A DNA stretch of 64,000 nt from Lamellibrachia columna (taxonomy: Eukaryota; Annelida; Polychaeta; Sabellida; Siboglinidae), in the NCBI GenBank assembly GCA_963662155.1, contig OY759268.1, positions 1,087,001 through 1,151,000 on the forward strand, in the 5' to 3' direction. Of the stretch, positions 11,863-23,809 are shown in pieces (position 1 is the first letter of the stretch; each line of letters begins with the position of its first letter). The translations under genes and the position numbers were made by a program. The notes under the pieces were generated by a model, which did not search any database, was not told the DNA's origin, and saw only the letters and a program-made list of their open reading frames with translations.

Positions 11863-13274
11863 CAGGGTTGGCATGTAATAAAGTAAAAGTACTTTGTTAC
11901 AATACTTGAGTAGTTATTTCAAGTAATTTGCATGTAACGAAGTAGAATTTTGACTAAATACTTTTACTTGTAACGAAGTAGTTATATCTAAAGCAACGCG
12001 ACTTTTTACTTTGTTACTTTTATTTACTTCGCAGTATATTTTCGTTAAATTTTTTGGCGAGACCGCTGCTGCTGGTGGTGCTCAACGGTCAATGACATTT
12101 CATAAACTGTGCCTAGTCGTCAGGCCAAAATCTATTAATATCCAATCGCAGGCCAGAAATTATTAATCAGTAAGTTTCCAATACATATTATAAATATAAC
12201 AATTTGTGATTTCGACATTGTATTGATAATCCCCATACACTGACACAATTCTGATATTCGTGAACGAAGGCTCAACGTGGATCGAGAACTTCACCGATTT
12301 TTGCCCATTGTCAGCAAATGGCCTTACTGGCTTATGTCAGCATTAAACATCATTTGACTTTCGTGAATAAAATTTGTATTGAGATGTTTAATAAATTCAT
12401 AATAAACATTACTCTACAGAACTAAAGAATTGATGCTGTGCCATTTGGCAGTATCTTTTCACAGCAATTGTTTATTCAAGCTGACACATAGTATCAGTGG
12501 CCTGAGAGCACTTAAATCTTAATTGCAAATAGCAACAGTATTCCTATGTTGCACTGGTCTGTCCTCTGATCAATTCTAGCCCCAGCTGGTATCAAGTAAC
12601 CAACCCAGCTAGCTGCTAAAGCTTGTTGTTTCAATGTTTGTGTGAGCTGATAAGACATGTCTGGGAAGACATGAGAAGGTGGGAATTCACAAGCCAGATG
12701 GCTTCATCAGCTAGGCATCATATGTCTTTGTTAATTTTATTATGGACAGTGCTAGGTTGTATTACCTCTGACCAGTTTCCCTGAGAGGCTACTACTACTA
12801 TTACTACTATTGGACTGACCCTCTAGCTACTCAGATACAATCACACCTGTGTATGTATGTATACATATATATATATATATCCTGTTCTACAATCTAGCTC
12901 CTCCCATACCCCAGTGGAACAGGTCAATAAAAAGACAGGTTGTGCCTCATCATTAATTTAGTTCTGTATTTAACTGACATTATTTGATGTTGTGAATCCA
13001 TGTTCAAGGGTGGCAGACCGATTGACCAGCTAAGGCTGTCTGGGAACACTTTGTTATAGGCAGAGTGGTTGCAAAACAGTTGTCAGATGTAAGCTGTGTA
13101 ATCTATAGAATATTACTCATGATTTTGTTGTTATTTCTAAGTGTTGTACAAGTATTTTTGAAAAGTAGTTTTACTTTTTACTCAAGTACTTTTTTACAAA
13201 GTACTTTTACTCAAGTAGTTTTTAGGTGAATTACTTTTACTCAAGTAAAAAAATAAGTAATTCAGTCAACCCTG
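11863..13274. mobile_element. Non-autonomous hAT-like transposon (about 1.4 kb)
   Basis: The ends are CAGGGTTGGC on the left and, on the minus strand, CAGGGTTGAC on the right. Both are followed by matching subterminal tracts rich in AAGTACTTTTACTCAAGTA-type words in opposite orientation. Flanking octamers AATCCAAT (11855-11862) and AATCCGAC (13275-13282) agree at six of eight positions, consistent with an aged hAT target duplication. The interior is non-coding as far as I can see, with a short (TA)n at about 12866. A stretch near 12680-12745 resembles 19485-19550, hinting at a second relic of the family. Confidence 0.65.
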
Positions 13275-13306
13275 AATCCGACCAATCCACGCATGCGGCC
13301 AGGCAA

Positions 13307-13316
13307 GCTGGCTTCG
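13307..13316 (+). repeat. Left 10-bp direct repeat (target duplication candidate)
   Basis: GCTGGCTTCG occurs here and again at 16116-16125 in the same orientation, immediately outside the two terminal inverted repeats of the element between them. Length 9-11 bp is typical of Mutator-like and some foldback transposons. Confidence 0.55.
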
Positions 13317-16115
13317 CTTCACAGTGAACTCGGCCTTTCGGGATCTCGGCCTGTTTTGGTGAACTCGGCCAGTGACCTCGGCCTGTGCGGCAGTGAATTC
13401 GGCCTGTACAGCAGTGATCTCGGCCTGTATAGCCAGTGATCTCGGCCTGTTTGAGGGAGTGATGTTGGCCAGAAATAAGTGTCCGACAGTGAACTCGGCC
13501 TGTGGGGCAGTGAACTCGGCCTGTGGGGCAGTGATCTCGGCCTGTAATTTTCTATAAAAACCGACGTTAAAGCTTCTTCTTGTCTAGTCAGTGATCTCGG
13601 CCTGTTTGAGGGAGTGATGTTGGCCAGAAATAAGTGTTTGTAAAATAAAACGTTGATTATGTATTGTGATAACTGATATATATATACTCGACTCAATAAT
13701 GTTCAATATTGTATGGCGCATGGTCAGACTGACTTATTTTTGACAGCGATCTCGGCCTGTTTCTATAACGGGCCTTTTTATTATAGTTATATCCGACATA
13801 TTTAAATATATAAATTAAAACTATAAATTATCATCGGCAAATTTTGTGTGCTAAATATAGCCATTTTAATTAATCAGTTCTAATTAATATTTTATTAGTA
13901 TGTACAGCCCATTGCCGTGATGTGTACTGATAACATAGTATATATATTATTTATAGATAGTTGTTGGTTATAATGTAGATATATATTTATTTTCGTTATT
14001 CGAGTGGGACAACGTTCCGACTCGGAATCGTGGCTAGTTTGCAGAAGACAAAAACATAATGTAGAAAGTTTGTATTTTTATTTATAATTTCCTCAAAATC
14101 AATACATAAATGTTGTGACGTAATCTATGCAATTCTAAATCTAATCAACACAATAACAGCAAAGATGGGGGAAACCAACCAAGAAAGAATTAGAAATTAT
14201 AAAAAATGTTATTATAACCACATACCACACAGTACAATTAAATCGTAATCATAATATAAAATCATGAATACAATCTAAAATATTAATTATATATATATAT
14301 ATTATAGAAGTAGAGTAGAAAGATAGGCAACTGTTTGGAGAGAGCACACTTAATGCATCACAGGGCCATACAATCGGGCAAATGTCTTCAGCTACTGCAT
14401 CGCTGTCTTGTCGCCAGATCGATACATGTCCCACTGCATGGCAACCTTCCCCTGCAGGTTTCGAAATGTCTTTTTCTGGTGCCTTCTCGGCTTACCCTCT
14501 AACACCAGTCGCAGGGTGATTTCGATTTCATATATGGACGTAAGAAATATTGATATTACTGTGTGATCTTTTGGTCTTTGTATATTTGGACTCCATGACG
14601 TTACCTGAAATGAGGATGGCAAAATTTTGTCAGGTTTAAATAAAAATTGTACTAAATTTGTAGGTTGCATCAGGGTAATTAAACTGAGGTTGCAGTGTCA
14701 ATGCTGACGTGACCAACCCCCACATGTGCCATGTTGTTAGGTGCCTGTGACAGACGGGTTGGCGATGGTGGCGGCGGCGGCAGTGGTACCGGTGTGTGCA
14801 CCTGCCAAGAAGACCATGACTGGTTTTAGTCCAAAAACACACCGATTAACACATTTGAAGCAATATGCAATTATGTAAAATTATGATAACTTTATATAAC
14901 TACGGGTTGTGTTCACTCTGCCAGCCACTTGAATTTACAAAAAATGCAGGGTTTGCATGATAAATTATTTACAATTAAATTATTGTAGTTCGACCAATAT
15001 TACCTTTCGTGCACAATTGCAGCACCTCCATTGAGGCAGGTCAACGAAACCCTTGATCAGCTGCCTGTAGAAGGCTTCAGAAACATAATACAACCCATAC
15101 TTTTTTATACATTAGTTCTTGTTGCCATCCCGCCACATAGCAATTAGCTTTCGGGTAGTCATTATTTCTATATAGTATCAACAGTGAAAAGGACTGCATA
15201 ACGCATGCAACATCCTTGTCCCGCACACTCTGTGTTGCCATAAGTTGCACCTGTCGCACAAAAGAGCCTCGATCTTGACGTTCACGCACAATTCGTAAAC
15301 AACGGAGACACGCGGAAGGCTTGCGATTCATGATCACGATCACAAACAATAAAAATCTTGTAGTCGTATTTTTTATCAACTATTAAACTCTTATAGTCGT
15401 ACTTTCACAAACAATTCAAACATCATACTTGTAAGTAAATCCAGAGCTGAGTCCTCGATAGTCCCCTCTTTATCAAGCTGGGTGGCGGCTACGATTCTTG
15501 CCAATCGTAGCCCATTCTGACCAATCATCTTTATAGAACACGTCGCTCTTACCTCGGAAGCCATGCCAAAGGAAGCCATGTTCAGACAAACAACACGAAC
15601 AGGTCTGCTCAATGAAACAAAGCAAGAGCAGAAAGCCAATGACTACCGCCTGCTTCTACACACTCTTTACTCACACAAATCAAAGATAGACAAAATGAAA
15701 AGATCAGCTCAATAAAACAAAGTAAGAGTAGGAAGCACATTATTATGACATCCACTTTTTAACGTACAAATAATATTTAAAAACTAATTACTGCATGCAT
15801 GGTAAATGTTAACGGGATATTATATTTGTGACGTCATTGCGACACCTATATCGGCTAAGAATAAGATCCAGACCGATCGTCAAAAAACATCTTTATTGCA
15901 TTGAACATTATTTATCGTAACAATAAATACATGATACAACTTCTTGTATCGATAAATGTGGCCTACATTACTATAACAAGGCCCGTAAATCGTAATAAAA
16001 GACAGGCCGAGATCACTGCTGTACAGGCCGAATTCACTGCCGCACAGGCCGAGGTCACCAAAACAGGCCGAGATCACTCAGGCCGAGATCCCGAAAGGCC
16101 GAGATCACCGGCAAC
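13317..16115. mobile_element. Foldback/MULE-like element with long sub-repeated inverted termini
   Basis: The left terminus (about 13317-13800) and the reverse complement of the right terminus (about 15965-16115) share long near-identical stretches. One shared run is over 40 bp and contains GGCAGTGAATTCGGCCTGTA. Both are built from short units of AGTGATCTCGGCCTG type (about 16-20 bp) and both end inside with an ACGGGCCTT-TATAGT segment. The left arm has an extra duplicated block containing TTTGAGGGAGTGATGTTGGC (13448 and 13607). A 10-bp direct repeat flanks the pair. The interior of about 2.2 kb has several minus-strand open frames but no transposase I recognise. Modular long inverted repeats recall foldback (FB, Galileo) elements; the superfamily is uncertain. 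Confidence 0.7.
14399..15579 (-). CDS. Possible spliced gene inside the long-TIR element (unrecognised)
   Basis: Three minus-strand open blocks lie in the interior. The first is 15391-15579: 62 residues from MASFGMASE, with a donor-like GAG|GTAAGAG after MASFGMASE. The second is 15077-15331: 84 residues from MNRKPSACLRCLRIVRERQD. The third is 14399 to about 14606, preceded by a TTTCAG-type acceptor and ending TAMQ-stop. They are non-repetitive and have ordinary composition, so they may be exons of one element-borne or captured gene. Phases between blocks could not be reconciled, no known domain is visible, and no transposase DDE motif was found. The exact exon structure is not supported. Confidence 0.25.
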
Positions 16116-16125
16116 GCTGGCTTCG
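16116..16125 (+). repeat. Right 10-bp direct repeat (target duplication candidate)
   Basis: Second copy of GCTGGCTTCG, next to the outer end of the right inverted repeat. It pairs with 13307-13316. Confidence 0.55.
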
Positions 16126-17211
16126 AGCCGAGGTGTGAAACCAGCCACCGTACCTATTATCGCCCATATTTCTAATGATATAATGACATCAGGGCTACAG
16201 CTAACTAGTTTAACTAAGCAACTTATGACATGAACTATGACTATTTTCAAGGAAATGTATATTGATAACGCATGAAATACTGTAACGTTTAGCACGCGAC
16301 GCTGGATCATAACATCTTTAGTTGCCACAGCCAACGGCACAGTCAGACGGCACTCGTCTTGTTCCGACTTGTTCAAACTTAAATAAAAGACCACACAAGA
16401 CCAGTTCGATTTTTATGTCTCTCTAGTATATACAAAGTCGTATACAATGACTTTGTGATTATTTCGCATTACCTTCCAGTTGAAAATGCATGCTGGAGAT
16501 TGTTGAAGGACGTTAATACGAAACATCGACTGTAAACAAAAATCAAGTTCCCTTCGCTCAAACCGGGCTCAAACTCTCCACCAGTGCCTCGATTATCCAG
16601 GCTCCGTGCTGTGGCGCCACCGTTTGTTGCACATATCGCCTTGATGCAATGTGACTTTTCATTATGACGGAAATTATGTTTCGTGTGTTTTTCGCAGCTC
16701 GATACCCCGTTGACTGACGGTGTATTTGTGTTTACATCGAAATGGGGACACGCTCATGCAGACCTTTCTGTGTTTGTATAAATACACCAACTACTTGGCA
16801 GGTTGGTAACGGGCAATCCAATTTTATTCATACCCAACAAGGATTGCCGCTGTGCACACAATAATAGTGTCAAAGTCTGCCACAAATTGTGCACAGCCTG
16901 GTATATTACTGATTAAGCTGGTGTGTATGACCAATTAGTAAACAATACCAGATAAGATTTAACATTAGTGATATTTTCTACTGTAGCTAACAATTAACTG
17001 CCGAAGACAGTCTTTACCAAAAACCCTTGCTGCTCTTATACAAAGCGACAGCATACAAAGAGGGAAAAGATACCTATGTGCAGACAAGCATACATAATTA
17101 TATGTATATAGTGCTAGCTAGAGTATTTACAATGATATACACAAAAGTGAAGGAATAAACCCCCCCCGGCCCCACCTGTGTGCAGGTGGTGGCCCAACCC
17201 CCATAAAATTC
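16126..17211. other. Unannotated interval
   Basis: About 1.1 kb of single-copy-looking DNA between the long-TIR element and a CR1 fragment. The open frames are short and show neither splice borders nor recognisable motifs. A C-run (CCCCCCCC) at about 17161 is the only low-complexity tract. I see nothing else. Confidence 0.6.
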
Positions 17212-18375
17212 ATCTCAACATGGATTCTTAAAAGCGAGGTCATGCTTAACAGATATATGTTATGTTGTCTGGACGGAATCACTAAGTGGATAGACGATCG
17301 ATGGATGGCCAGTAGATATTATCTACTTAGATTTTCAGAAAGCTTTTGGCAAAGTGCCACATCAAAGATTACTGCGTAAATTAAAAGCTCATAGTATCGA
17401 GGATATGGTATAATTTACTGGATAGAACAATGGCTGAGTGACAGCTAGGAGACAGAGAGTTGTAGTAGATGGAGAGGTTTCAAACTGGAAATTAGTTTTG
17501 AGTGGCGTACCACAAGGATCAGTACAAGGACCTTTATTATTCTAAATATATATATCAATAACTTGGACGACAATATAACAAGCAAAAAGAAAAAAAATGT
17601 GCGGATGACACAAAAGTGTTTAGAAGGGATAACACTGATGATGATAAACAACATTTACAAAACGATCTAGACAAATTAGTTAAATGGTCTGAAAAATGGC
17701 ACATGTTATTCAATTTTGGGAAAAGTAAATCCCTACATACAGGACACGGGAAGTTGGATATAGACTATAACGTGGGAGATACTGTAAAAGAAAAGGACAC
17801 CGGAATAACAATTAGTGCTGATATGAAAGTTTCAGAGCAGTGTGGTATTGCAACTTCAAAGGGGAATCAAATTCTTGGGTTGATTAGGAGAAACATAACA
17901 TACAAGGAAAAAGCTAATTATATTTCTGTATAAAGCAATAGTTAGACCTCATTTAGAATACTGTATACAAGCATGGAGACCATATCGTAGGAAGGATATA
18001 GATACGCTTGAAAGAACACAGAGGAGCTAGAGCAACTAAGATTATTCCAGAACTGAGAGACCTTAGAAGGGACTAGGGACAAGGAGATTAAGAGGAGATC
18101 AGATTAAAGTTTTTAAGATATTGAATGGGCATGAAAATATTCATAGAAATATGTTTTTGTCACTCAAGAAAAATAGTAGAACTAGAGGACATAAGATAAA
18201 ATTAGTAAAGGATCAGTGTAGATTGGATATCAGGAAGTACTCGTTCTCACAGAGGACAATAAATGAATGGGACAACATTCTACAGATTGTGTAACTGCTA
18301 GCAGCGTGAATATGTTTAAAAACAAGGTTGACACATATCTCAGGAGGGCAGGTTACATGTAGATGAGAACTGGCA
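17212..18375 (+). pseudogene. 5'-truncated CR1-type LINE, reverse transcriptase C-terminal half, decayed
   Basis: Plus-strand copy of the family at 30767-32740. It starts abruptly at the counterpart of residues QHGFLKAWSCLTNLL and continues through degraded forms of YLDFQKAFDKVPHQRLI, the GVPQGS turn and the FADD catalytic motif (here near 17590, broken by frameshifts). The best preserved part is 17616-17933, RNDNTDDDKQHLQN-like through KANYISV. The last coding words run to about 18355, followed by CAGGTTACATGTAGATGA. The 3' UTR and tail are cut off by the 21-bp array that starts at about 18381. 5' truncation is normal for LINE insertion; several frameshifts make it non-functional. Confidence 0.85.
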
Positions 18376-18380
18376 CATTG

Positions 18381-18849
18381 GGGGGATACTGAGGCGCAGC
18401 GAGGGGACACTGAAGCCCAGCGAGGGGACACTGAGGCGCAGCGAGGGGACACTGAAGCCCAGCGAGGGGACACTGAGGCGCAGCGAGGGGACACTGAGGC
18501 CCAGCGAGGGGACACTGAGGCCCAGCGAGGGGACACTGAAGCCCAGCGAGGGGACACTGAGGCGCAGCGAGGGGACACTGAGGCCCAGCGAGGGGACACT
18601 GAGGCCCAGCGAGGGGACACTGAGGCCCAGCGAGGGGACACTGAGGCGCAGCGAGGGGACACTGAGGCCCAGCGAGGGGACACTGAAGCCCAGCGAGGGG
18701 ACACTGAAGCCCAGCGAGGGGACACTGAGGCCCAGCGAAGGGACACTGAGCCACCGCGAGGAGACACCGAGGCCAAGCGAAGGGACACCGAGGCCCAGCG
18801 AGGGGACACCGAGGCCTAGCGAGGGGACACTGGGGCCCAGCAAGGGGAT
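18381..18849. repeat. 21-bp minisatellite, about 22 copies
   Basis: Units of GAGGGGACACTGAGGCCCAG plus C, with G/C and G/A variants. Being 21 bp, it leaves three long minus-strand frames open, all repeat translations. It abuts the truncated 3' end of the CR1 copy, so the junction may have formed by end joining. Confidence 0.97.
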
Positions 18850-19724
18850 ACATGTATGGTCTCAAACTTCGATTTCTATAAGCTGCGCTCTTTTTGTCGC
18901 AAAGTTCAAAGTCATCTGGTGAACAGAAAACGCGTGTCAAATTGGCTTCTTGTGTTTCTTGTGCGCGTCTTTTTCTGCAACCGTCTGTCTCGGAAGAAAG
19001 ACGGCCTCTTCTCACCCCTCGTAGATTGTCTCGGAAGAAAGACGGCCTCTTCTCACCCCTCGTAGATTGCCATCAGTTCCTACATGTGAACATTAATTAG
19101 TGTTGCATATTTGGCTAAACTTATTATTCAAATAAAGTTTAGCCTAATAACATTATGTGGCTTCAGAAATATACCTGATCAATGCAACATCATTGAGTAC
19201 TGTGAATGTAGGACAACATAACCCAGGACACCAGGGGAAAGCCCGACATAATCCCACCCTGGACAAAAGCCCCCCGGACCACAGCCTCACACCCCACCCA
19301 ATAAATAAATTGAATATTTGGTCCGTCTGGCTTGGAATGTTGTTTGTCTGACAAAACTGTTCTTTCAAGTGTGATGACGTTGAATACATTCATAAACATA
19401 CTTCTATCCCATAACTGCACATGTATCTGATATTATGTTTATATATTTTATTCATATTATCTTAGTTATTTTGACGACGCAAGGTGGTGTCTTCACAAGC
19501 TGGATGGCATCGTTGGTTATGGGTAACATGTCTTTGTTACTTTTACAAGGTACAGTTCCAAGAATTGTTAACCAGAGTCGTTATTACAAACCTTCTTCTT
19601 CCCTGACCAAGACGACATACCTACAACATGACACGACAATGACTGAAAGTACAAACACGATGTGTGATCGTTTTATTTCACTTGTGAAGCCCAGCGTACT
19701 TGTTTATAACCAGCACTGTAAATG
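18850..19724. other. Mostly unannotated interval with a two-copy 41-bp repeat
   Basis: A 41-bp sequence beginning TCTCGGAAGAAAGACGGCC occurs twice in tandem at about 18987-19069. The block 19485-19550 resembles part of the hAT-like element (12680-12745). The open frame at 19435-19728 (97 codons) has no splice borders and no known domain, and I do not call it a gene. Confidence 0.55.
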
Positions 19725-19878
19725 CTAGCAGAGTCAAGCAAAAATAACAAATATCTCGGGACTCATAAATGAATTTTTTGGGACTCTCGATGAGCCAATG
19801 ACTTCCTTGTCCACTTGCCATCTGGGTGTTTTGCCTTGGGTGACACTCTTGTTCAATCTTGTTAAGTTTTTTATGGCA
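19725..19878 (+). mobile_element. CR1-type LINE 3'-end relic
   Basis: Degenerate plus-strand copy of the CR1 3' end. It holds TGCTAGCAGAGTCAAG (counterpart of the last coding segment), GGGACTCTCGATGAGCCAAT, CTTGTCCACTTGCCATCTGG, and then CTTGTTCAATCTTGTTAAG, which corresponds to the AAATCTTGTT tail repeat. It may be the displaced end of the copy at 17212-18375 or an independent insertion. Confidence 0.6.
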
Positions 19879-20458
19879 CAGCCCTATTTGAGCAATTAAT
19901 AAATATTGCGCGATTCATAGAAGTATAGGTGTTCGTGCGCGTGCGCATGAGTGCGTACGGATGTGTATCATTCAATCAAGTAGAACTCGAATTACATATA
20001 TATTTCCATTCACTATTTCATACTCCATTCAATAATTGATATTCCATTCACAATTGTTTGTTGTGTAAGTATCCAGGGAATCAGTTCCCTTTGGTAACTA
20101 AAATGAAAAGATTAATATATTAAGCTGTGAACACTTACATTGTTATGGAGACTGTGCATAAGATGTATAAGTGTGTATAATCCAATTAATGTAATAACAG
20201 TAACATGTACGAATGACACTTGCTTTGTGATCCACACATTGTTTGCTGTAACAAAGTGCCCCGTATGATGCAACAACTGCTTACGGGGCTAGTTCTTACA
20301 GTTGACCGCGCCTGGGAAACTTCACTTATCTACCTAGCTACGATACGGAATATGAATGGTATGATACATTTTATTAACAGGAATAATAAATTTAATGTAT
20401 CTATTGACAGAAATAATGCATCTAACATACTTTTAACAAAAAGTTACTTTAACTAAAC
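19879..20458. other. Unannotated interval
   Basis: AT-rich, with short frames only. No feature recognised. Confidence 0.6.
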
Positions 20459-20895
20459 ATTGTAACAACTAGCCCCGGTCTCCCCTAGTCATTCCGGTGA
20501 CGACGGACGACGCACTCAATATTGTAACAACTAGCCCCGGTCTCCCCTAGTCATTCCGGTGACGACGGACGACGCACTCAACATTGTAACAACTAGCCCC
20601 GGTCTCCCCTAGTCATTCCGGTGACGACGGACGACGCACTCAACATTGTAACAACTAGCCCCGGTCTCCCCTAGTCATTCCGGTGACGACGGACGACGCA
20701 CTCAACATTGTAACAACTAGCCCCGGTCTCCTCTAGTCATTCCGGTGACGACGGACGACGCACTCAATATTGTAACAACTAGCCCCGGTCTCCCCTAGTC
20801 ATTCCGGTGACGACGGACGACGCACTCAATATTGTAACAACTAGCCCCGGTCTCCCCTAGTCATTCCGGTGACGACGGACGACGCACTCAATATT
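20459..20895. repeat. 62-bp minisatellite, 7 copies
   Basis: Nearly identical 62-bp units containing TAACAACTAGCCCCGGTCTC and GACGACGGACGACGCACTCA. Only two or three substitutions occur across seven copies, so the array is young or homogenised. The unit is GC-rich compared with its surroundings. Confidence 0.97.
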
Positions 20896-21030
20896 TTCCT
20901 GTAAACGTAGTGTCTTCGCGAAAGGTTTGAATATATTATTGCACAGGAGTACACACGCAAGCCATCGAAGGCTACTGGTCGAAAGTTAAACTGAAGCTTA
21001 AGGCCATAAAAGGCGTCTCTTCCGATCAGA

Positions 21031-21385
21031 TGTCTAGCTGTGTCGACCAGCTGCCTAGCTATCTCGACCAGCTGTCTAGCTATCTCGACCAGCTCTCTAG
21101 CCATCTCGACCGGCTGTATAGCTATCTCGACCAGCTGTCTAGCTATCTCGACCAGCTGTCTAGCCATCTCGAGCAGCTGTCTAGCCATCTCGAGCAGCTG
21201 TCTAGCCATCTCGAGCAGCTGTCTAGCCATCTCGACCAGCTGTCTAGCCATCTCGACCAGCTGTCTAGCCATCTCGACCAGCTGTCTAGCCATCTCGACC
21301 AGCTGTCTAGCCATCTCGACCAGCTGTCTAGCCATCTCGACCAGCTGTCTAGCTATCTCGACCAGCTGTCTAGCCATCTCGACGA
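21031..21385. repeat. 21-bp minisatellite, about 17 copies
   Basis: Units CAGCTGTCTAGCCATCTCGA plus C, with Y/C and C/G variants. Open frames on both strands are repeat translations (for example a seven-residue SSHLDQL period). The unit contains the palindrome CAGCTG. The interval 21386-22010 has no recognised feature. Confidence 0.96.
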
Positions 21386-22010
21386 GACAGATACGGTGTT
21401 GACGTCACAGCAGCCTTCAACAACACGTGTGCCCACATTGCTCTAATTTACCTTTTCTAAACCGTGACAGGGAGCCGTGCACTTATTGGTTGGTCGTGTG
21501 ATCTCGCCATGACGCACACCTTTAGGATTTTCCGCACAATTATTGTGTACATTACGAACACGAACACGGGCAACTGCTATTTAGAAAGATGGATGAGATC
21601 AGGGTTGTCATGGACATCACTCGAAGTCGCACGAATTGACATCACATGACATTTCACAATTATTTACAACTAGTCGCACATTTTATTTGAGATCTTAATA
21701 TCAAATCGCTATGAAATATTACAACTGCTGTCACTATGCGCCTATCAAACGATAATCTTTATATGTTTACGTTGAAGTTTGTCTTACGACAATTATAGTA
21801 TATGAAAATTGCATCAATCGTAGGCATGTTTTTTATTGGTTTCATTACCCAGCAAATATAGTATCATTGTAAAGGCAATTCTTTCAGAAGTTCAGACTAG
21901 CAAAAGGTTTGACCCAGACGTAATTCTATGGAGATATATTAATATTTAAAGGTCACCACCGTCAAGGAAAGAGTCTGCCGATGTCAAGCCAATTCCAAAA
22001 TGCCAAATAT

Positions 22011-22712
22011 AATTGGTTACTATACAACTGTGTGCGTGTGAGGGTGCGTGCACATAACTGACTCATTGCTAGACGTGTAACTATGCAACTGTGTGCGTGT
22101 GAGGGTGCGTGCACATAACTGACTCATTGCTAGACGTGTAACTATACAACTGTGCACGTGTGAGGGTGCGTGCACATAACTGACTCATTGCTAGACGTAT
22201 AGCTATACAACTGTGTGCGTGTGAGGGTGCGTGCACATAACTGACTCATTGCTAGACGTGTAACTATACAACTGTGCACGTGTGAGGGTGCGTGCACACA
22301 ACTGACTCATTGCTAGACGTGTAGCTATACAACTGTGCACGTGTGAGGGTGCGTGCACACAACTGACTCATTGCTACACGTGTAGCTATACAACTGTGTG
22401 CGTGTGAGGGTGCGTGCACATAACTGACTCATTGCTAGACGTGTAGCTATACAACTGTGTGCGTGTGAGGGTGCGTGCACATAACTGACTCATTGCTAGA
22501 CGTGTAGCTATACAACTGTGCGCGTGTGAGGTTGCGTGCACATAACTGACTCATTGCTAGACGTGTAGCTATACAACTGTGCGCGTGTGAGGGTGCGTGC
22601 ACATAACTGACTCATTGCTAGACGTGTAGCTATACAACTGTGCGCGTGTGAGGGCGGGTGCACATAATATACATAATGTAAGACGTGTGACTATACAATT
22701 GTGCGCGTGTGA
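22011..22712. repeat. 61-bp satellite, first block (about 11 copies)
   Basis: Units containing CTATACAACTGTGTGCGTGT, GAGGGTGCGTGCACATAACT and GACTCATTGCTAGACGTGTA. Copies are diverged at a few positions (GTGTGCG/GTGCACG/GTGCGCG). The same satellite reappears at 24394-24460, 25909-25955 and about 28786-29165. One original array has therefore been split by later insertions. Confidence 0.95.
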
Positions 22713-23809
22713 AGATTTGCAGGTGTGGGGTTTCCTCCTATACTTGAACCACCAAATTAATAAAACTGGGCAACTACATACATCATTTCTATGCACCAAG
22801 TTATTATTTATGCAGTGTTTTATATTAATCATTAGGTTTTCCCATTACACACTAGTATTTAAATATGTATACATTATTTGTTAGGCATCATTAGAATTGG
22901 CAAGCTTTTGATTGAAGTTGTCACTGTAAAAATATCCCAAATTGAAGCTATATTACATTTATCTACATCTCCCCATTAACGGTTGTAATGTACACACGAA
23001 GAAAATATAGATGCATAGGTCTATTTGCCCCCATATAGGCCCACTTGGCCGCAAGTTGCCAGCTCCAAATGTTTACTTTAAATTTGCTGAATCCACTGTC
23101 AGCCATCAACTTATCACCACCAGAGGGCATTTTAGGCCTTCCCTCCATTTCACAGGTGTCTGAAGTACCAGCCCACCCCAGTTGTACAGTGTATATGTGT
23201 TCTTTGATGATCTCCCTCCCATTCACACATGTCTTAACCTAATGTCTCATTAGTGACAGGAATAGTGATTGCAGGTCTTCTGAAAACACCTGGATAACAT
23301 GGCTGTGGACTATCCAGTAAAATCAACTGTTAAATGAGCACTTAATTGGGAATTTGTCAATTAAATTAAATTATCCCCTTTTGGGAAAGTTAATTAATTA
23401 AATTAAATTCAATTTGCCTTTCTGGAAAAGTTAATTAATTAAATTAACTTAACTCGAGTTAATATAATTAACAATTGAAATTAACCACCCATGCCTGATG
23501 CTTTGTGTGTGTTATGAATGTGTGGAGGCCATAGAGCACGCCACCACCACGAAGAGAGTAATTGGCTGGCTAACTCTGCATTGTTTCAGTGAGCAGATAT
23601 TTTCTGAAACCATAAAATGTTCTGCTTACAAGTCTTCATGTTGTTTGAATAACGACTTAGCGACTGTGTGTACAGTGTCTACTCCGCCCTGACTGTTGCC
23701 AACTGACCACACGTCAGGTGACTTGGTAACACATTTATAGTTACAATAAAATTCTGTTTCAAACAAATCAGAGAGTTGCATAATATATAATATATTATTA
23801 GATTTGAAA
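22713..23809. other. Unannotated interval inside the broken 61-bp satellite
   Basis: AT-rich, with TTAATTAATTAAATTA-type tracts at 23350-23460. No coding evidence. It is probably part of a larger insertion ending at 24389. Confidence 0.5.

Noticed and set aside
15391..15579. Histone-fold protein (RLARIVAATQLDKEGTIEDS region)
   Set aside because: Superficial helical resemblance only; no diagnostic residues, so no function assigned.
16074..16394. Minus-strand frame of 106 codons at the edge of the long-TIR element
   Set aside because: Runs from flank into the inverted repeat, no splice borders, no recognised domain.
19435..19728. 97-codon plus-strand gene
   Set aside because: Part resembles the hAT-like element at 12680-12745; no codon or splice support.
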